Shown here: in pieces, positions 8,271-16,694 of the stretch
How positions within the stretch are numbered: the first letter of the stretch is position 1
Layout: every line of letters starts with the position of its first letter
From: a bacterium D16-36
Lineage (GTDB): Bacteria; Bacillota; Clostridia; Lachnospirales; Lachnospiraceae
Length of the DNA: 64,000 nucleotides
NCBI GenBank assembly: GCA_003611745.1
Contig: RAYF01000038.1
Coordinates: forward strand, 1 to 64,000
Direction: 5' to 3'
Program-made: the position numbers and the translations under genes
Notes under the pieces: model-generated
What the model was told of the DNA's origin: nothing
The model's database searches: none
Seen by the model: the letters and a program-made list of their open reading frames with translations, nothing else

Positions 8271-8606
8271 ATGCCGCAGGCAGTTAGTGATGCATTACGG
8301 GAATATATAAAAGGGTTGCATAATATTTATGGTAGCGTAATAGAAAAAATTATATTATATGGTTCTTATGCCAGAGGAGATTTTAATTATTCATCGGATG
8401 TTGATATCTTAGTTTTGGTGAATATGGATGATGATGGAATACGGAATAAAAAGACAGAGTTAGCAAATTTTACATTTGATGTGGAGATGGAGTGTGGGGT
8501 AGTGTTTTCTCCTGTGGTTGCTAATGCTAAAATGTATTACCGTTGTATGGATATCCTGCCATTTTACCGTAATATTCAGGACGAGGGGGTAAAGTTATAT
8601 GGATAA
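8271..8606 (+). CDS. MNT-type minimal nucleotidyltransferase (antitoxin of HEPN/MNT pair)
   Basis: This 111-residue cytoplasmic protein has the minimal nucleotidyltransferase core GSYARGDFNYSSDVDILV at about residues 32-49: the G-S motif followed by D-x-D for metal and NTP binding. In characterised HEPN/MNT pairs the MNT protein inactivates the HEPN RNase, in MntA by adding AMP to a tyrosine. The gene overlaps the HEPN gene by eight bases, the usual operon layout. It is a distant paralogue of the protein at 52476; both end with LPFYRNI. The pair sits between two decayed IS copies. Confidence 0.85.
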   Translation: MPQAVSDALREYIKGLHNIYGSVIEKIILYGSYARGDFNYSSDVDILVLVNMDDDGIRNKKTELANFTFDVEMECGVVFSPVVANAKMYYRCMDILPFYRNIQDEGVKLYG

Positions 8607-9003
8607 TAGGGAGGATTTAAGCCGATATAGATTATCGTTAGCACTGGAAACATTGGACACTGCCAAAATGTGTTATGATAATGGTAAATACCGGGATGCA
8701 AATAACAGGACATATTATGCGGTATTTTATGCGATACGTGCTGTTCTGGCATTAGAAGGTACTGATTTCAAACGGCATAAGGATGTGTTAGCTTATTTTA
8801 ATAAGGAATATGTTGCTGAAGAAAAGTTGCCCAGACAGTTAGGGAAACGTGTTAGTAAACTAAAAATAATACGTGAAGAAAGTGACTATAATGATTTATA
8901 TGTTATTTCAGAAACGGAGACAAAAGAACAGATTGAATCAGCAGAGTATATCTATAAAGAAATCAGAAGTTATTTGGAAAAGTGTTTAAAAAATAAACTA
9001 TAA
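8599..9003 (+). CDS. HEPN-domain protein (putative RNase toxin of HEPN/MNT pair)
   Basis: This 134-residue all-helical protein contains a HEPN core: NNRTYYAVFYAIRAVLALEG (about residues 34-53), FKRHKDVLAYF and SDYNDLY. The classical HEPN R-x4-6-H catalytic pair is not clear in the first motif, where RTYYAVFY ends in tyrosine rather than histidine. The conserved KRHKD histidine may serve instead, or the protein may not be an RNase. The last leucine codon and the stop lie in the terminus of IS copy 2 (from 8998), so the IS insertion supplied the end of the gene. The paralogue at 52804 ends at a similar place. Confidence 0.8.
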   Translation: MDNREDLSRYRLSLALETLDTAKMCYDNGKYRDANNRTYYAVFYAIRAVLALEGTDFKRHKDVLAYFNKEYVAEEKLPRQLGKRVSKLKIIREESDYNDLYVISETETKEQIESAEYIYKEIRSYLEKCLKNKL

Positions 9004-9655
9004 ATGAGCAAATTTAAAAAATCGCACAACAACTAAGCTATTGACGTTAAAACATCTTCAAAAAGGACGTGCCTTGCCCCACATTGATAGATGTATTTAA
9101 TCCGTTTCTCTTGGATGTGGGTGTAAATGAAAGCGTAACCATCCTCAAAGGACATATTTTCCCCACATCCAGTACAGGCAATGAAATGTGCCAGTGACAT
9201 CAGCAGCCAATACCTCTGAATTCCATTTGAGGAACGTATCTGGTACTGGTCAAATGCCAGCTTATTCTTGGACTGGCGGAAAAATATCTCTATCGGCCAC
9301 CGCTCCACATATTTTTTGAGAATTTCCCCGGTTCTCAGGGAAACATCCGCACTGATAAAAGCCCTCAGTGCCTTGGGGGAATGGAATGCATCCTTTGGGT
9401 AGTTGAGCAGCACCGCTGCATTTTCAATGCCATTGAGGTTTCCCAGAGCGCAGTGCTTCCCCATATATGAACTGTACAACAGAGGTATTTAATATGTCCT
9501 CCAGCCGGGTATCGCCCCATTTCCCCTTATTAAGGAAATGGGCAACCGTGGTACGGTGGCAGGGGCTGTACTTTTGGGAATTAATGGTTTTTCCATGATA
9601 TCCAGCAGAAAATACAGATATCAGTATGGCCATGATATGCTTTATAGCTGTCTAA
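8998..9655 (-). mobile_element. IS4-type element, copy 2, truncated and inverted relative to copy 1
   Basis: The end CTATAAATGAGCAAATTTA (8998-9016) matches the reverse complement of the right end of copy 1. The other end is lost: similarity to copy 1 stops near 9655, in the codons for the sequence before YHGHTDI. The element is therefore 5'-truncated, and its transposase has a central deletion. Confidence 0.65.
9033..9640 (-). pseudogene. IS4-type DDE transposase, copy 2, broken
   Basis: An N-terminal fragment (GYHGKTINSQKYSPCHRTT, ending SGKPQWH) lacks the true start. The next fragment begins in another frame at LNGIENAAVLLNYPKDAFHS, so the region with the first catalytic aspartates is deleted. 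It then continues through YVERWPIEIFFRQSK (Y-x2-R-x3-E-x6-K) to the stop at 9033. The C-terminal 95 residues match copy 1 with many substitutions. The two copies have diverged and carry independent deletions, so they are old. Confidence 0.8.
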
Positions 9656-9739
9656 TTAGTACAAGATTAGCGGTTGGTAGACATTTTTCCTTTATTCTTT
9701 CAGTAAAAAAATTTATCCATAATCAAAATCCAAAAGAGA

Positions 9740-9768
9740 TTGACAAAATCCCCTTGATGGGCTAAACT
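9740..9768 (+). promoter_or_regulatory. promoter of the GntR-ABC operon
   Basis: TTGACA (9740-9745), a 17-base spacer and TAAACT (9763-9768). The -10 box touches the left arm of the large operator palindrome, so a bound repressor would cover it. Confidence 0.6.
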
Positions 9769-9820
9769 ATTAACCGTTGCAACTGTATTAAGTATAATAA
9801 TACAGTTGCAACGGTTAATA
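9768..9820. promoter_or_regulatory. 23-bp perfect inverted-repeat operator
   Basis: The arm at 9768-9790 is exactly complementary to the arm at 9798-9820, with a 7-base centre. The core is GTTGCAAC on each side. It lies between the -10 box and the GntR gene, as expected for autoregulation by a dimeric YtrA-type repressor. As RNA it would also form a very stable hairpin just before the ribosome site. Confidence 0.85.
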
Positions 9821-9843
9821 CACTGAAAAGGAGGGGTGTTGTT

Positions 9844-10245
9844 TTGATTCATCTAGATTATCGGGATTCCAGACCGATGTATGAACAGGTGAGGGATGGT
9901 TTTCGCAGGCTGATTATACAGGGGGCTATGGCTGTCGATGAAAAACTTCCATCTGTCCGGGAACTTGCAAGCTCTCTTGCAATCAATCCTAATACGATAC
10001 AGCGGGCATACAGGCAACTGGAAACGGAGGGGTACGTTTATGTAGTTGCCGGGAAGGGAAGCTTTGTGGCAGGGGTGCCGGAGAAGGAATCTGTCAGGAA
10101 AAGAGAGCTTTTGAAGAAACTGGAAGAAATTTTAGAAGAATTATTTTATCTTAACGTTTCTGAGGAGGAGCTGGGGGAGAGGGTTCACAAAGTAAAAGAG
10201 GCAATTGGGAGAGAGGGAGGAAAAGTAAATGATAGAGGGAATTGA
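9844..10245 (+). CDS. GntR-family regulator, YtrA subfamily
   Basis: This 133-residue repressor has an N-terminal winged helix (about residues 10-70): PMYEQVRDGFRRLIIQG, LPSVRELASSLAINPNTIQRAY and GYVYVVAGKGSFVA. A short helical dimerisation tail follows, which is the YtrA layout without a large ligand domain. Such regulators typically control an adjacent ABC exporter in response to cell-envelope stress or peptides. The start is TTG at 9844 with AGGAGGGG upstream. The gene overlaps the ATPase gene by 17 bases, and the operator at 9768 is its probable target. Confidence 0.88.
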   Translation: MIHLDYRDSRPMYEQVRDGFRRLIIQGAMAVDEKLPSVRELASSLAINPNTIQRAYRQLETEGYVYVVAGKGSFVAGVPEKESVRKRELLKKLEEILEELFYLNVSEEELGERVHKVKEAIGREGGKVNDRGN

Positions 10246-11128
10246 AATCTGTAAAAAATTCGGTGATTTTACGGCGCTTGACCATCTTTCTTTTCAAGTA
10301 GAGACTGGGACAGTGTATGGACTGATTGGCCCGAATGGCGCCGGGAAATCCACCCTTCTGCGCCATACTGCAGGAATTTTTAAACCGGATTCAGGAGAAA
10401 TTCTTTATGATGGCGAGCCGGTCTTTGAAAATCATGGGGCAAAGCAGAAAATGGCATTTATTCCAGATGACGTATTTTTCTTTAATCATTCTACTATTGT
10501 AGATATGAAAAATTATTATAAGGGAATATATCAAAAATTTGATGAAAAGGTATTTGAAGAGCTATGGGCCTGCTTCCCGCTTCTTGACCGCAAAACACCG
10601 ATGCGGCGGATGTCTAAAGGGATGCAGAAACAGGCAGCATTTATGCTGGCAATCAGCATGCGGCCGGAGTTCCTAATGCTGGATGAGCCGGTAGATGGGC
10701 TTGACCCTGTGATGCGGCGGCAGATTTGGAGCATACTTATGAGCGAAGTCAGCGAAAAGAAAATGTCTGTCCTGATTTCCTCACACAATCTCAGGGAACT
10801 GGAAGATGTCTGTGACCATATCGGAATCATGAACAAGGGAAAGATCCTGCTGCAGCATTCGTTGGAGGATCTGCAAAGCTCTGTAACAAAAATCCAAGTG
10901 GTTTTCGAGGATGAAATGCCGGATTTGGACAGGGAGTTCCATATTGTCAGTCGTTCAGATCTTGGGAAAGTACACACATTAATTATCCGCGGGGACAGTG
11001 GGGAGATAACGGATGCACTGAACAAATACCATCTGATATTTATGGAAGTGCTCCCACTAAGTCTGGAAGAAATTTTCATATACGAATTGGAGGGGGAACA
11101 TTATGAAGTCAAAGATATTATCTTGTAA
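10229..11128 (+). CDS. ABC transporter ATP-binding protein (YtrB-like)
   Basis: This 299-residue ATPase drives the ABC-2 type permease encoded next. It shows Walker A GPNGAGKST (K40), a signature variant MSKGMQKQ, Walker B FLMLDEPVDGLDP, and an H-loop in SSHNLRELEDVCDH. The C-terminal 80 residues form an extra domain common in exporters of this type. The ATG overlaps the regulator gene, and the next gene overlaps this one by 26 bases, so the three are translationally coupled. Confidence 0.9.
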   Translation: MIEGIEICKKFGDFTALDHLSFQVETGTVYGLIGPNGAGKSTLLRHTAGIFKPDSGEILYDGEPVFENHGAKQKMAFIPDDVFFFNHSTIVDMKNYYKGIYQKFDEKVFEELWACFPLLDRKTPMRRMSKGMQKQAAFMLAISMRPEFLMLDEPVDGLDPVMRRQIWSILMSEVSEKKMSVLISSHNLRELEDVCDHIGIMNKGKILLQHSLEDLQSSVTKIQVVFEDEMPDLDREFHIVSRSDLGKVHTLIIRGDSGEITDALNKYHLIFMEVLPLSLEEIFIYELEGEHYEVKDIIL

Positions 11129-12950
11129 TTGGACAGTTATTAAAAAAGACATTATCTGGCTCTGCCCATTATGGGTAATTGAATTTATACTGCTGCAGCT
11201 TCTAAGCAATATTAGTTTGTCTTTCAGTTTGGCAAATACGTTCCATGATAAAATGCTTCCCTCCCACGAAAAAGTGGCCAAGGCACAGGATGCAATGGCA
11301 GGGCTGTTGATCGGCGAGGACAATGTTTTGATTACTGCAGTCGTTTCGATTACAACGGCCGTTCTCGTATTCGGATACCTGTACCGCAAAGTATCTGCAT
11401 ATGCGACACACAGCCTTCCTCTTTCCAGAACAGTATTATTCTGCAGCCATTTTGCAGCAGGTTTTTTAATTATTACTGTTCCATATCTGCTAACCTTTCT
11501 GGTGACAGGGATAATCAATATAGTTTATGGCCTTGGAATGGGAACAGCGGTATTTGCGGCTTTTCTAAGAGTCCTGATTATGATTCTTTTCTTTTACAGC
11601 CTGTCCTGCGCTGTAACCATGGTCAGCGGAAGCAGTGGGATGAGTATATTAATTTACGGCGTGCTGAACATCCTTGCCTGCGGTTTTTCCACATTGTTTT
11701 GGGCAGTGATGGAAACTACCTGTTATGGTATGAATACAGTATCATTATTCGATATTATTGAAGGTCCGGTTGCATATTTGACACCAATCTACCATTTTAT
11801 GAGGGCACCGAAATTTTCTGGTTTCTATTTTTTAAGGTCTTATGAATCAGTAGAGGACATGGAAAGCCTGGGAAGCCTTTTGCTAAAATCACCATGGAAT
11901 GGCTTCGGACAATATGTGTGGTATCTTCTGCCGGCATTGCTGTTTTGCGCAGCCGCCTGGTTTTTGTACCAGAGACGCCCATTAGAAAATACGGGGGATG
12001 TGATGGCATTTCCATGGAGCAAGGCAGTTTTCCGTATTGTATTTTCTATATGCGGAAGCGTGCTGTTTACCATAATCTTCTGGATGGTCAGCAGTGAATT
12101 TCTGGCCCATATTGTTACTTATCGGACTGCGTATTTTATGGCAATTATACTTTTGCTGTTTTTTAGCGGTATTAGTTTTCTGATTAGTGAAATGCTGCTG
12201 GCAAAAACATTTATGGTCTGGAAAAAGATTGCATTCCGCCAGATGGGAATCATATGTATCGTTATGCCGCTATTCTTTGTTATCTGTCATATGGCCTATC
12301 AAAATAACAGCATGCTGGATACAAAGAATATCGAAAAAATGTCTTTGTCATTTTGCGGAATAACGTATGTATATGATACGGGTGAATTCCCTGAAGGGCT
12401 GGAAGAATTACAAAAAGAAATATTGTCTGGCGGAAACAAAGAAACTATTTATGATGACTATCAGGATTGGGGGGATTATGCAAGATTTTATATGGAATAT
12501 ACCACAAAAAAGGGAGACACGGAAAGCCGCAGCTATAAAATTACATTGGAAGAGCAGGCGGAATTATCCTCTAAAATACAGGAGTTTTTCAACCGTCAGG
12601 ATAACAAAATTGATAAGATCTTTCCGCCATACTTTAATGCAGAGTCTATAGACGAGGTCCTGCTGGAAAAGGGATATGAATCGTCAGCGGATGGCAAAGA
12701 ATGGTCAAAAGATGAGCTTTCTATGGTATTTACAGCAATTCAGGAAGATTTAAAGGATGGAAATATTATTGTAGCGGATATTGAAGCATATAAGGATCCA
12801 GAACACAGCAGGAGTGTGACTTTATGGTTTCATCCAGCGTCGGGATTTATGGATTATTGGGAGCACAGCTTTGATGCACAGGAATTCTTTATCACAGACA
12901 AATGCACCCATACATTAGAGGCATTACAGAAGTTAGAAATCGAATTTTAA
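11103..12950 (+). CDS. ABC-2 type permease with large C-terminal soluble domain
   Basis: This 615-residue membrane protein has about ten hydrophobic segments in the first 400 residues, starting with IIWLCPLWVIEFILLQLL and ending with IICIVMPLFFVICHMAY. A 200-residue hydrophilic domain follows, probably extracellular. It resembles exporter permeases that accompany YtrA/YtrB. The substrate is unknown; peptide or lipid export or defence against envelope-active compounds is an inference from the family. The gene overlaps the ATPase gene and ends before a hairpin at 12971. Confidence 0.8.
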   Translation: MKSKILSCNWTVIKKDIIWLCPLWVIEFILLQLLSNISLSFSLANTFHDKMLPSHEKVAKAQDAMAGLLIGEDNVLITAVVSITTAVLVFGYLYRKVSAYATHSLPLSRTVLFCSHFAAGFLIITVPYLLTFLVTGIINIVYGLGMGTAVFAAFLRVLIMILFFYSLSCAVTMVSGSSGMSILIYGVLNILACGFSTLFWAVMETTCYGMNTVSLFDIIEGPVAYLTPIYHFMRAPKFSGFYFLRSYESVEDMESLGSLLLKSPWNGFGQYVWYLLPALLFCAAAWFLYQRRPLENTGDVMAFPWSKAVFRIVFSICGSVLFTIIFWMVSSEFLAHIVTYRTAYFMAIILLLFFSGISFLISEMLLAKTFMVWKKIAFRQMGIICIVMPLFFVICHMAYQNNSMLDTKNIEKMSLSFCGITYVYDTGEFPEGLEELQKEILSGGNKETIYDDYQDWGDYARFYMEYTTKKGDTESRSYKITLEEQAELSSKIQEFFNRQDNKIDKIFPPYFNAESIDEVLLEKGYESSADGKEWSKDELSMVFTAIQEDLKDGNIIVADIEAYKDPEHSRSVTLWFHPASGFMDYWEHSFDAQEFFITDKCTHTLEALQKLEIEF

Positions 12951-12970
12951 ATTATACGTGCGTACAGCAA

Positions 12971-12998
12971 GCCAGATACCTGCAGGGTATCTGGCTAT
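12971..12998 (+). terminator. terminator after the GntR-ABC operon
   Basis: GCCAGATACC pairs with GGTATCTGGC across a five-base loop, followed by a weak T-rich tract. It lies between two convergent operons. Confidence 0.65.
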
Positions 12999-13011
12999 AT
13001 TTGCCGCAGTA

Positions 13012-14490
13012 TTATAACTTTCCAGCACCTACATTGATAGAATTAGGAAAATAATCAAGCATGGGGATATCATTCTCGGAATTTCCAATGACTGCAGTTT
13101 CCTGCCTGCCATATCCCATGCTCTGGCAGATACTTTTTACCCCGGCAAGTTTGCTTGTCCCCCTTTTTGTGATCTGGATACAATTTTGTTCCGACAGAAG
13201 CTGGCAGGTATCCGGTATGCCCAGTTCACGGGCAAATTCATCTAATAAATATCCTTTTGAAAGTTTCTCTGGCAGTCTGTTTCTCTGGTATGCCAACGTT
13301 ACTTTGTAGAGCATGCCTTCCTTTTTGTATTGGCGCAGACGGAAGCCGTATTGCGGTTCTTTTTCCAGCAGCTGCGCCAGCCAGTTTGTATCCATCGGTT
13401 CTATTTCATCCAGAGAGATTTTCCGTACCATCCGTCTTGCCCCATTCGCAAAGACACCGCCGCACAGGAACGGCCAGACTGCACTGGCCCGCTTTCTGGC
13501 CGTTTCATAGGGGAGGGATGTCGCGAGATAAATATCACTGTAGCCTGCCAGATGCCTAAGCCAATGCACATACCGTTTTGGAATCTGTGTCTCTCCCTCA
13601 GGGATTAACGTCCCATCCACATCAATAAAAACTGCTTTAGGATACACAGGAATCCGGAATGCTGGATAGGGGAAAAAGCACACCATCTCCGGTTCCATGC
13701 GGTTGCAGTAGGCAAGATAGCAGGAGCACTCCTTTCTTGCACAGGAATAATCAGGGACTGTGGCAGGCTTATCATAAAAATTCCCCAGATTCTGTCTGGA
13801 AAGGTTGCACTGGCGCATCGTTCCATCGGATTCTACAAAACGGCTGTCAGCACACAGGGCGGCATCTGCCCTATGGTGCGAAAGTTCCATCCCAAAATAA
13901 GGGTCTATTTGGAGAAAATTTTCTATCTCAGATGGTGTATAAGCCCGCTTCATGCCATCCATTTTATTAATCCAGAGATAGACGGAATCAGGCAGGGATT
14001 GACGTAGAGAGCGGATGGAATGTATCTGTTCAGGAATGCCGACTGCCCCGACACAATAGGAAATATCTTGTGAGAGCAGCAAGTTACATTGTCTTACAAA
14101 TTGTTCTACTGTAGTCATTTCAGGGTGAAATGTACCCCATAAACGCAGTTTGCTGATATTCCCGCTGTGCTGACGGTAAACAGACAGCATTTCTTTGACC
14201 GGAAAGCTGAAATTACTCTGGGCGCCAACCGCGTCCAGTCTGGGATTCCTGCTTAACTGTGCAAGCCCTTCCCAATAATAAGGATGAATCAATGCCTCCC
14301 CATAAGGTATAATCTGTAGGGCACCCTCAGCAGAGTGCAGTCCATCCATTCTGCTGATAAACCGAAATAGCGCCTGCCTGTCCTCTTCCAGTTCGTGGGT
14401 GCTTCCCCTTTTCGTGGAAAAGGGACAATAACTGCAGGAATAGTTGCAGGATTTTAAAGCTCCCCGGTAGAACCACTGCCTCTTCATCAC
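13012..14490 (-). CDS. STM4011-type radical SAM protein fused to a HAD phosphatase
   Basis: This 492-residue two-domain protein starts with a radical SAM core, CNYSCSYC (C15, C19, C22: C-x3-C-x2-C), which should bind a 4Fe-4S cluster and SAM. A cysteine-rich stretch at about residues 215-260 (CADSRF, MRQCNLSRQ, CARKECSCYLAYC) could hold an auxiliary cluster. From about residue 285 a HAD hydrolase follows, with FIDVDGT (nucleophile), ATS and GNSENDIPML. The gene is the last of five overlapping genes matching the STM4011-STM4015 set of Salmonella, whose function is unknown. Its start overlaps the stop of the STM4012-type gene by four bases. Confidence 0.78.
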   Translation of the reverse strand: MMKRQWFYRGALKSCNYSCSYCPFSTKRGSTHELEEDRQALFRFISRMDGLHSAEGALQIIPYGEALIHPYYWEGLAQLSRNPRLDAVGAQSNFSFPVKEMLSVYRQHSGNISKLRLWGTFHPEMTTVEQFVRQCNLLLSQDISYCVGAVGIPEQIHSIRSLRQSLPDSVYLWINKMDGMKRAYTPSEIENFLQIDPYFGMELSHHRADAALCADSRFVESDGTMRQCNLSRQNLGNFYDKPATVPDYSCARKECSCYLAYCNRMEPEMVCFFPYPAFRIPVYPKAVFIDVDGTLIPEGETQIPKRYVHWLRHLAGYSDIYLATSLPYETARKRASAVWPFLCGGVFANGARRMVRKISLDEIEPMDTNWLAQLLEKEPQYGFRLRQYKKEGMLYKVTLAYQRNRLPEKLSKGYLLDEFARELGIPDTCQLLSEQNCIQITKRGTSKLAGVKSICQSMGYGRQETAVIGNSENDIPMLDYFPNSINVGAGKL

Positions 14491-15782
14491 TTTATCCAGC
14501 CTTTCTGTATTCCGGTGTCATACATCCGTTTTCTGATATCATCTGATATTAATTGCGGGCCAAGATAATCAGATAGGGCAAATCCCTCTTCGGTCAAGGC
14601 GATATGCTCCGCTGTAATTGCGGCAAGGCCCGCCTGCTCCCATTCTATGATTTCTGGAAAATCCTTCTGCGCCTCACCGCCAAAATGTTTCTGGTAATCT
14701 TTTCTGTTAATGCCTGTATCAAAAAGAAGATGCCTGATTGCGTATCTCCGTTTTTGTTCCTCTGGAGGGAGGAGAAAGCCATGCACTGCCTGCAAAAAAT
14801 CTGTCTGCCCCATGTATTCCGCCAAAATAGACATACAATGTTCCTGCCTGACAGCATAAGGAGAACAAAAATGCAGGTTATCAATATAGCTACGCCCGCC
14901 GCAGCCGATGGAAATAGTATTTCCGAACCCGCATAGGGATTCTGGGTTTTTCTTTTTGGCAAAACGGCGCATAGAATATGGATGATACCCCGCTTTTTTC
15001 AAATAATCCCGCACATACCTATACATCTGTAAGGTACCTTCCGGCCTTCTGACACCCTCCCTGCATAAATAGGTATCTGGTTTTACATAGAGGGGATAGA
15101 TAAATATTTCTTCAGGCTCAAATGTTAATGCCTGTTTTAATGAATCTGACAGGCTCTCCATAGTCTGGCCCGGAATCCCATAAATTAAATCAATATTTGT
15201 GCATTCAAAATCCATCTGCCTGATAAGGTGAAGCGCCTGCTTTGCAGAATCCACATTGTGAAACCGATGCAGTGCGGCAAGTTCTTTTTCCTGAAAACTC
15301 TGAACGCCGATACTGATCCTGCTCACGCCCTCCTCTTTTAGCACAGAAAGTTTTTCCCATGTCGTCTGATTGGGCGAAGTTTCTACAACTACAGGAACAG
15401 CATCTGAAATAAAATGAAAATATTTTCTGGCTATATTAAATACTCTGCGGAGCAGCGGAACCGAAAGAAGCAGCGGCGTACCACCGCCAAATGTTAGGTC
15501 GGAAAATGCTGCTCCTTCCGGCAGCGCCCCGGAGAGCTGTACAGCCTGACGCTCCATTGTATCTACATATTCAGATATTAACTGCTCCGGCTGCCCGGCT
15601 ACAGAAAATAAATTACAGTAACCACATTTATACTGGCAGAAAGGAATATGAAAATAAAGGCTGTTTTCCCTGCCAGCAAGTTTTTGCAAATATTTTTTTA
15701 AATCAATGTTTTCCAATGTATGATAGGCTGTCTTATGCGGATAGCTGTACATATATTGTATATATGGATTCTCTACATACAT
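14487..15782 (-). CDS. STM4012-type radical SAM protein (HemN-like)
   Basis: This roughly 431-residue radical SAM enzyme is related to oxygen-independent coproporphyrinogen oxidase. It carries FHIPFCQYKCGYC (C-x3-C-x2-C near residue 50), FGGGTPLLL, a SAM-binding strand RISIGVQSFQEKELAALHR, and IDLIYGIPGQTMESL. The C-terminal HemN-type domain follows. In context it is not likely to be a heme gene, since its neighbours are the STM4011, 4013, 4014 and 4015 types. The ATG at 15782 has GAGGA upstream; the ATG at 15794 is in frame but lies inside the repeated leader (TTGCAGAAATG) and has no ribosome site. Confidence 0.8.
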   Translation of the reverse strand: MYVENPYIQYMYSYPHKTAYHTLENIDLKKYLQKLAGRENSLYFHIPFCQYKCGYCNLFSVAGQPEQLISEYVDTMERQAVQLSGALPEGAAFSDLTFGGGTPLLLSVPLLRRVFNIARKYFHFISDAVPVVVETSPNQTTWEKLSVLKEEGVSRISIGVQSFQEKELAALHRFHNVDSAKQALHLIRQMDFECTNIDLIYGIPGQTMESLSDSLKQALTFEPEEIFIYPLYVKPDTYLCREGVRRPEGTLQMYRYVRDYLKKAGYHPYSMRRFAKKKNPESLCGFGNTISIGCGGRSYIDNLHFCSPYAVRQEHCMSILAEYMGQTDFLQAVHGFLLPPEEQKRRYAIRHLLFDTGINRKDYQKHFGGEAQKDFPEIIEWEQAGLAAITAEHIALTEEGFALSDYLGPQLISDDIRKRMYDTGIQKGWIK

Positions 15783-15791
15783 AAAAATCCT

Positions 15792-15835
15792 CATTTCTGC
15801 AAGGTGAACTTTGTGGAAAAGGTATTTTTTACATT
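15792..15835 (-). repeat. dispersed leader element, copy before the STM4012-type gene
   Basis: On the reverse strand, TGTAAAAAATACCTTTTCCA is followed by CAAAGTTCACCTTGCAGAAATG, directly before the ribosome site. The GTTCACCTTGCAGAAATG part also precedes the MATE gene (42978) and bioB (54098), and the TGTAAAAAATAC part recurs at 43199-43217. Confidence 0.7.
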
Positions 15836-15887
15836 AACCCTGCCATGCCGCATTTGGCGGCGCAAACAGGCATGAAAAACGCTGCCG

Positions 15888-16694
15888 TTACATCAGGAAA
15901 AAGTGCTTATAGGGCACCGTATTGACAATAGGGTGGTTTATGCCGTGATACCATATGCCATCTTCCCCATAGCAGGTGCCATGGTCAGAACAGCAGATAA
16001 CGAAAGTCTTTCCTATTTTTTGAAATGCCCCAAAAAGCCTGCCAAGTTCCCTGTCCACGTAGCGTAGTGCAGCAGCATGGGCCTCCCTGCTGTCCCTCTT
16101 TGCCTCTTGAATATAAAAATAATTTGGGTAATGCAGGGCAGAAATGTTTAGATACATCATTACCAATTGTCCATCCGGAATCTGTGCTAGTTTCTGGATG
16201 GCAAAATCTACCTGATGCTCGGCTGATTCTTTTACTTTACATCCAAAAGATGGATTCCAGTAACTGTTTTTAAAATAAGACGGCATGACTTTTCCGATAT
16301 CCGTCCGCTTGTCAAAGAAGCTGACACCGCCAATGCAGTAAGTGTCATATCCTTCCCTTTCCAGCCCCTCAACCCAATTGGAACCCTGAAAGGTATAGGC
16401 ATTTTCCGGGGCTTTGCGTCCCATGCCGATATCCTCTGAGAAAAATAATTTTTCCCGCTCCTTCATATCTGAAATGCCTTCATCGACAGGGAAAAAACCG
16501 GCAAACATAGCTTGATGGGAAGGATAGGTAAAATTTCCCGGCGCAAAACATTTTCTCCAGCCCCCAAATTCATTTAAAACGGGTGTGCCCTGATTCTGCT
16601 GCTCCTCAAATGCTACATCATAGCGCAGCGAATCAATGCAAACAAATAAAATATGGCAGTTCCCCACAACCTTATTCATATCTATATTCTGCAT
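15888..16694 (-). CDS. STM4013-type alkaline phosphatase/sulfatase-fold hydrolase
   Basis: This 268-residue protein has the metal-dependent alkaline phosphatase superfamily layout. An N-terminal metal aspartate sits in FVCIDSLRYDV. A probable nucleophile region lies at NFTYPSHQAMFAGFFP, where T or S replaces the sulfatase formylglycine cysteine. The second metal site is CCSDHGTCYGEDG, with a final histidine in YHGINHPIVNTVPY. It should hydrolyse a phosphate, phosphonate or sulfate ester. The gene overlaps the ATP-grasp gene by 13 bases and is separated from the STM4012-type gene by about 105 bases holding a repeated leader. Confidence 0.78.
   Translation of the reverse strand: MQNIDMNKVVGNCHILFVCIDSLRYDVAFEEQQNQGTPVLNEFGGWRKCFAPGNFTYPSHQAMFAGFFPVDEGISDMKEREKLFFSEDIGMGRKAPENAYTFQGSNWVEGLEREGYDTYCIGGVSFFDKRTDIGKVMPSYFKNSYWNPSFGCKVKESAEHQVDFAIQKLAQIPDGQLVMMYLNISALHYPNYFYIQEAKRDSREAHAAALRYVDRELGRLFGAFQKIGKTFVICCSDHGTCYGEDGIWYHGINHPIVNTVPYKHFFLM

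Noticed and set aside
5900-9655. Composite transposon bounded by the two IS4-type copies
   Set aside because: The copies are diverged, inverted, independently deleted, and one has lost an end, so the unit cannot move as a whole now. Whether it once did cannot be told.
14487-15782. hemN coproporphyrinogen oxidase
   Set aside because: The radical SAM core is HemN-like, but the operon partners match the STM4011-4015 set and no other heme gene is nearby.
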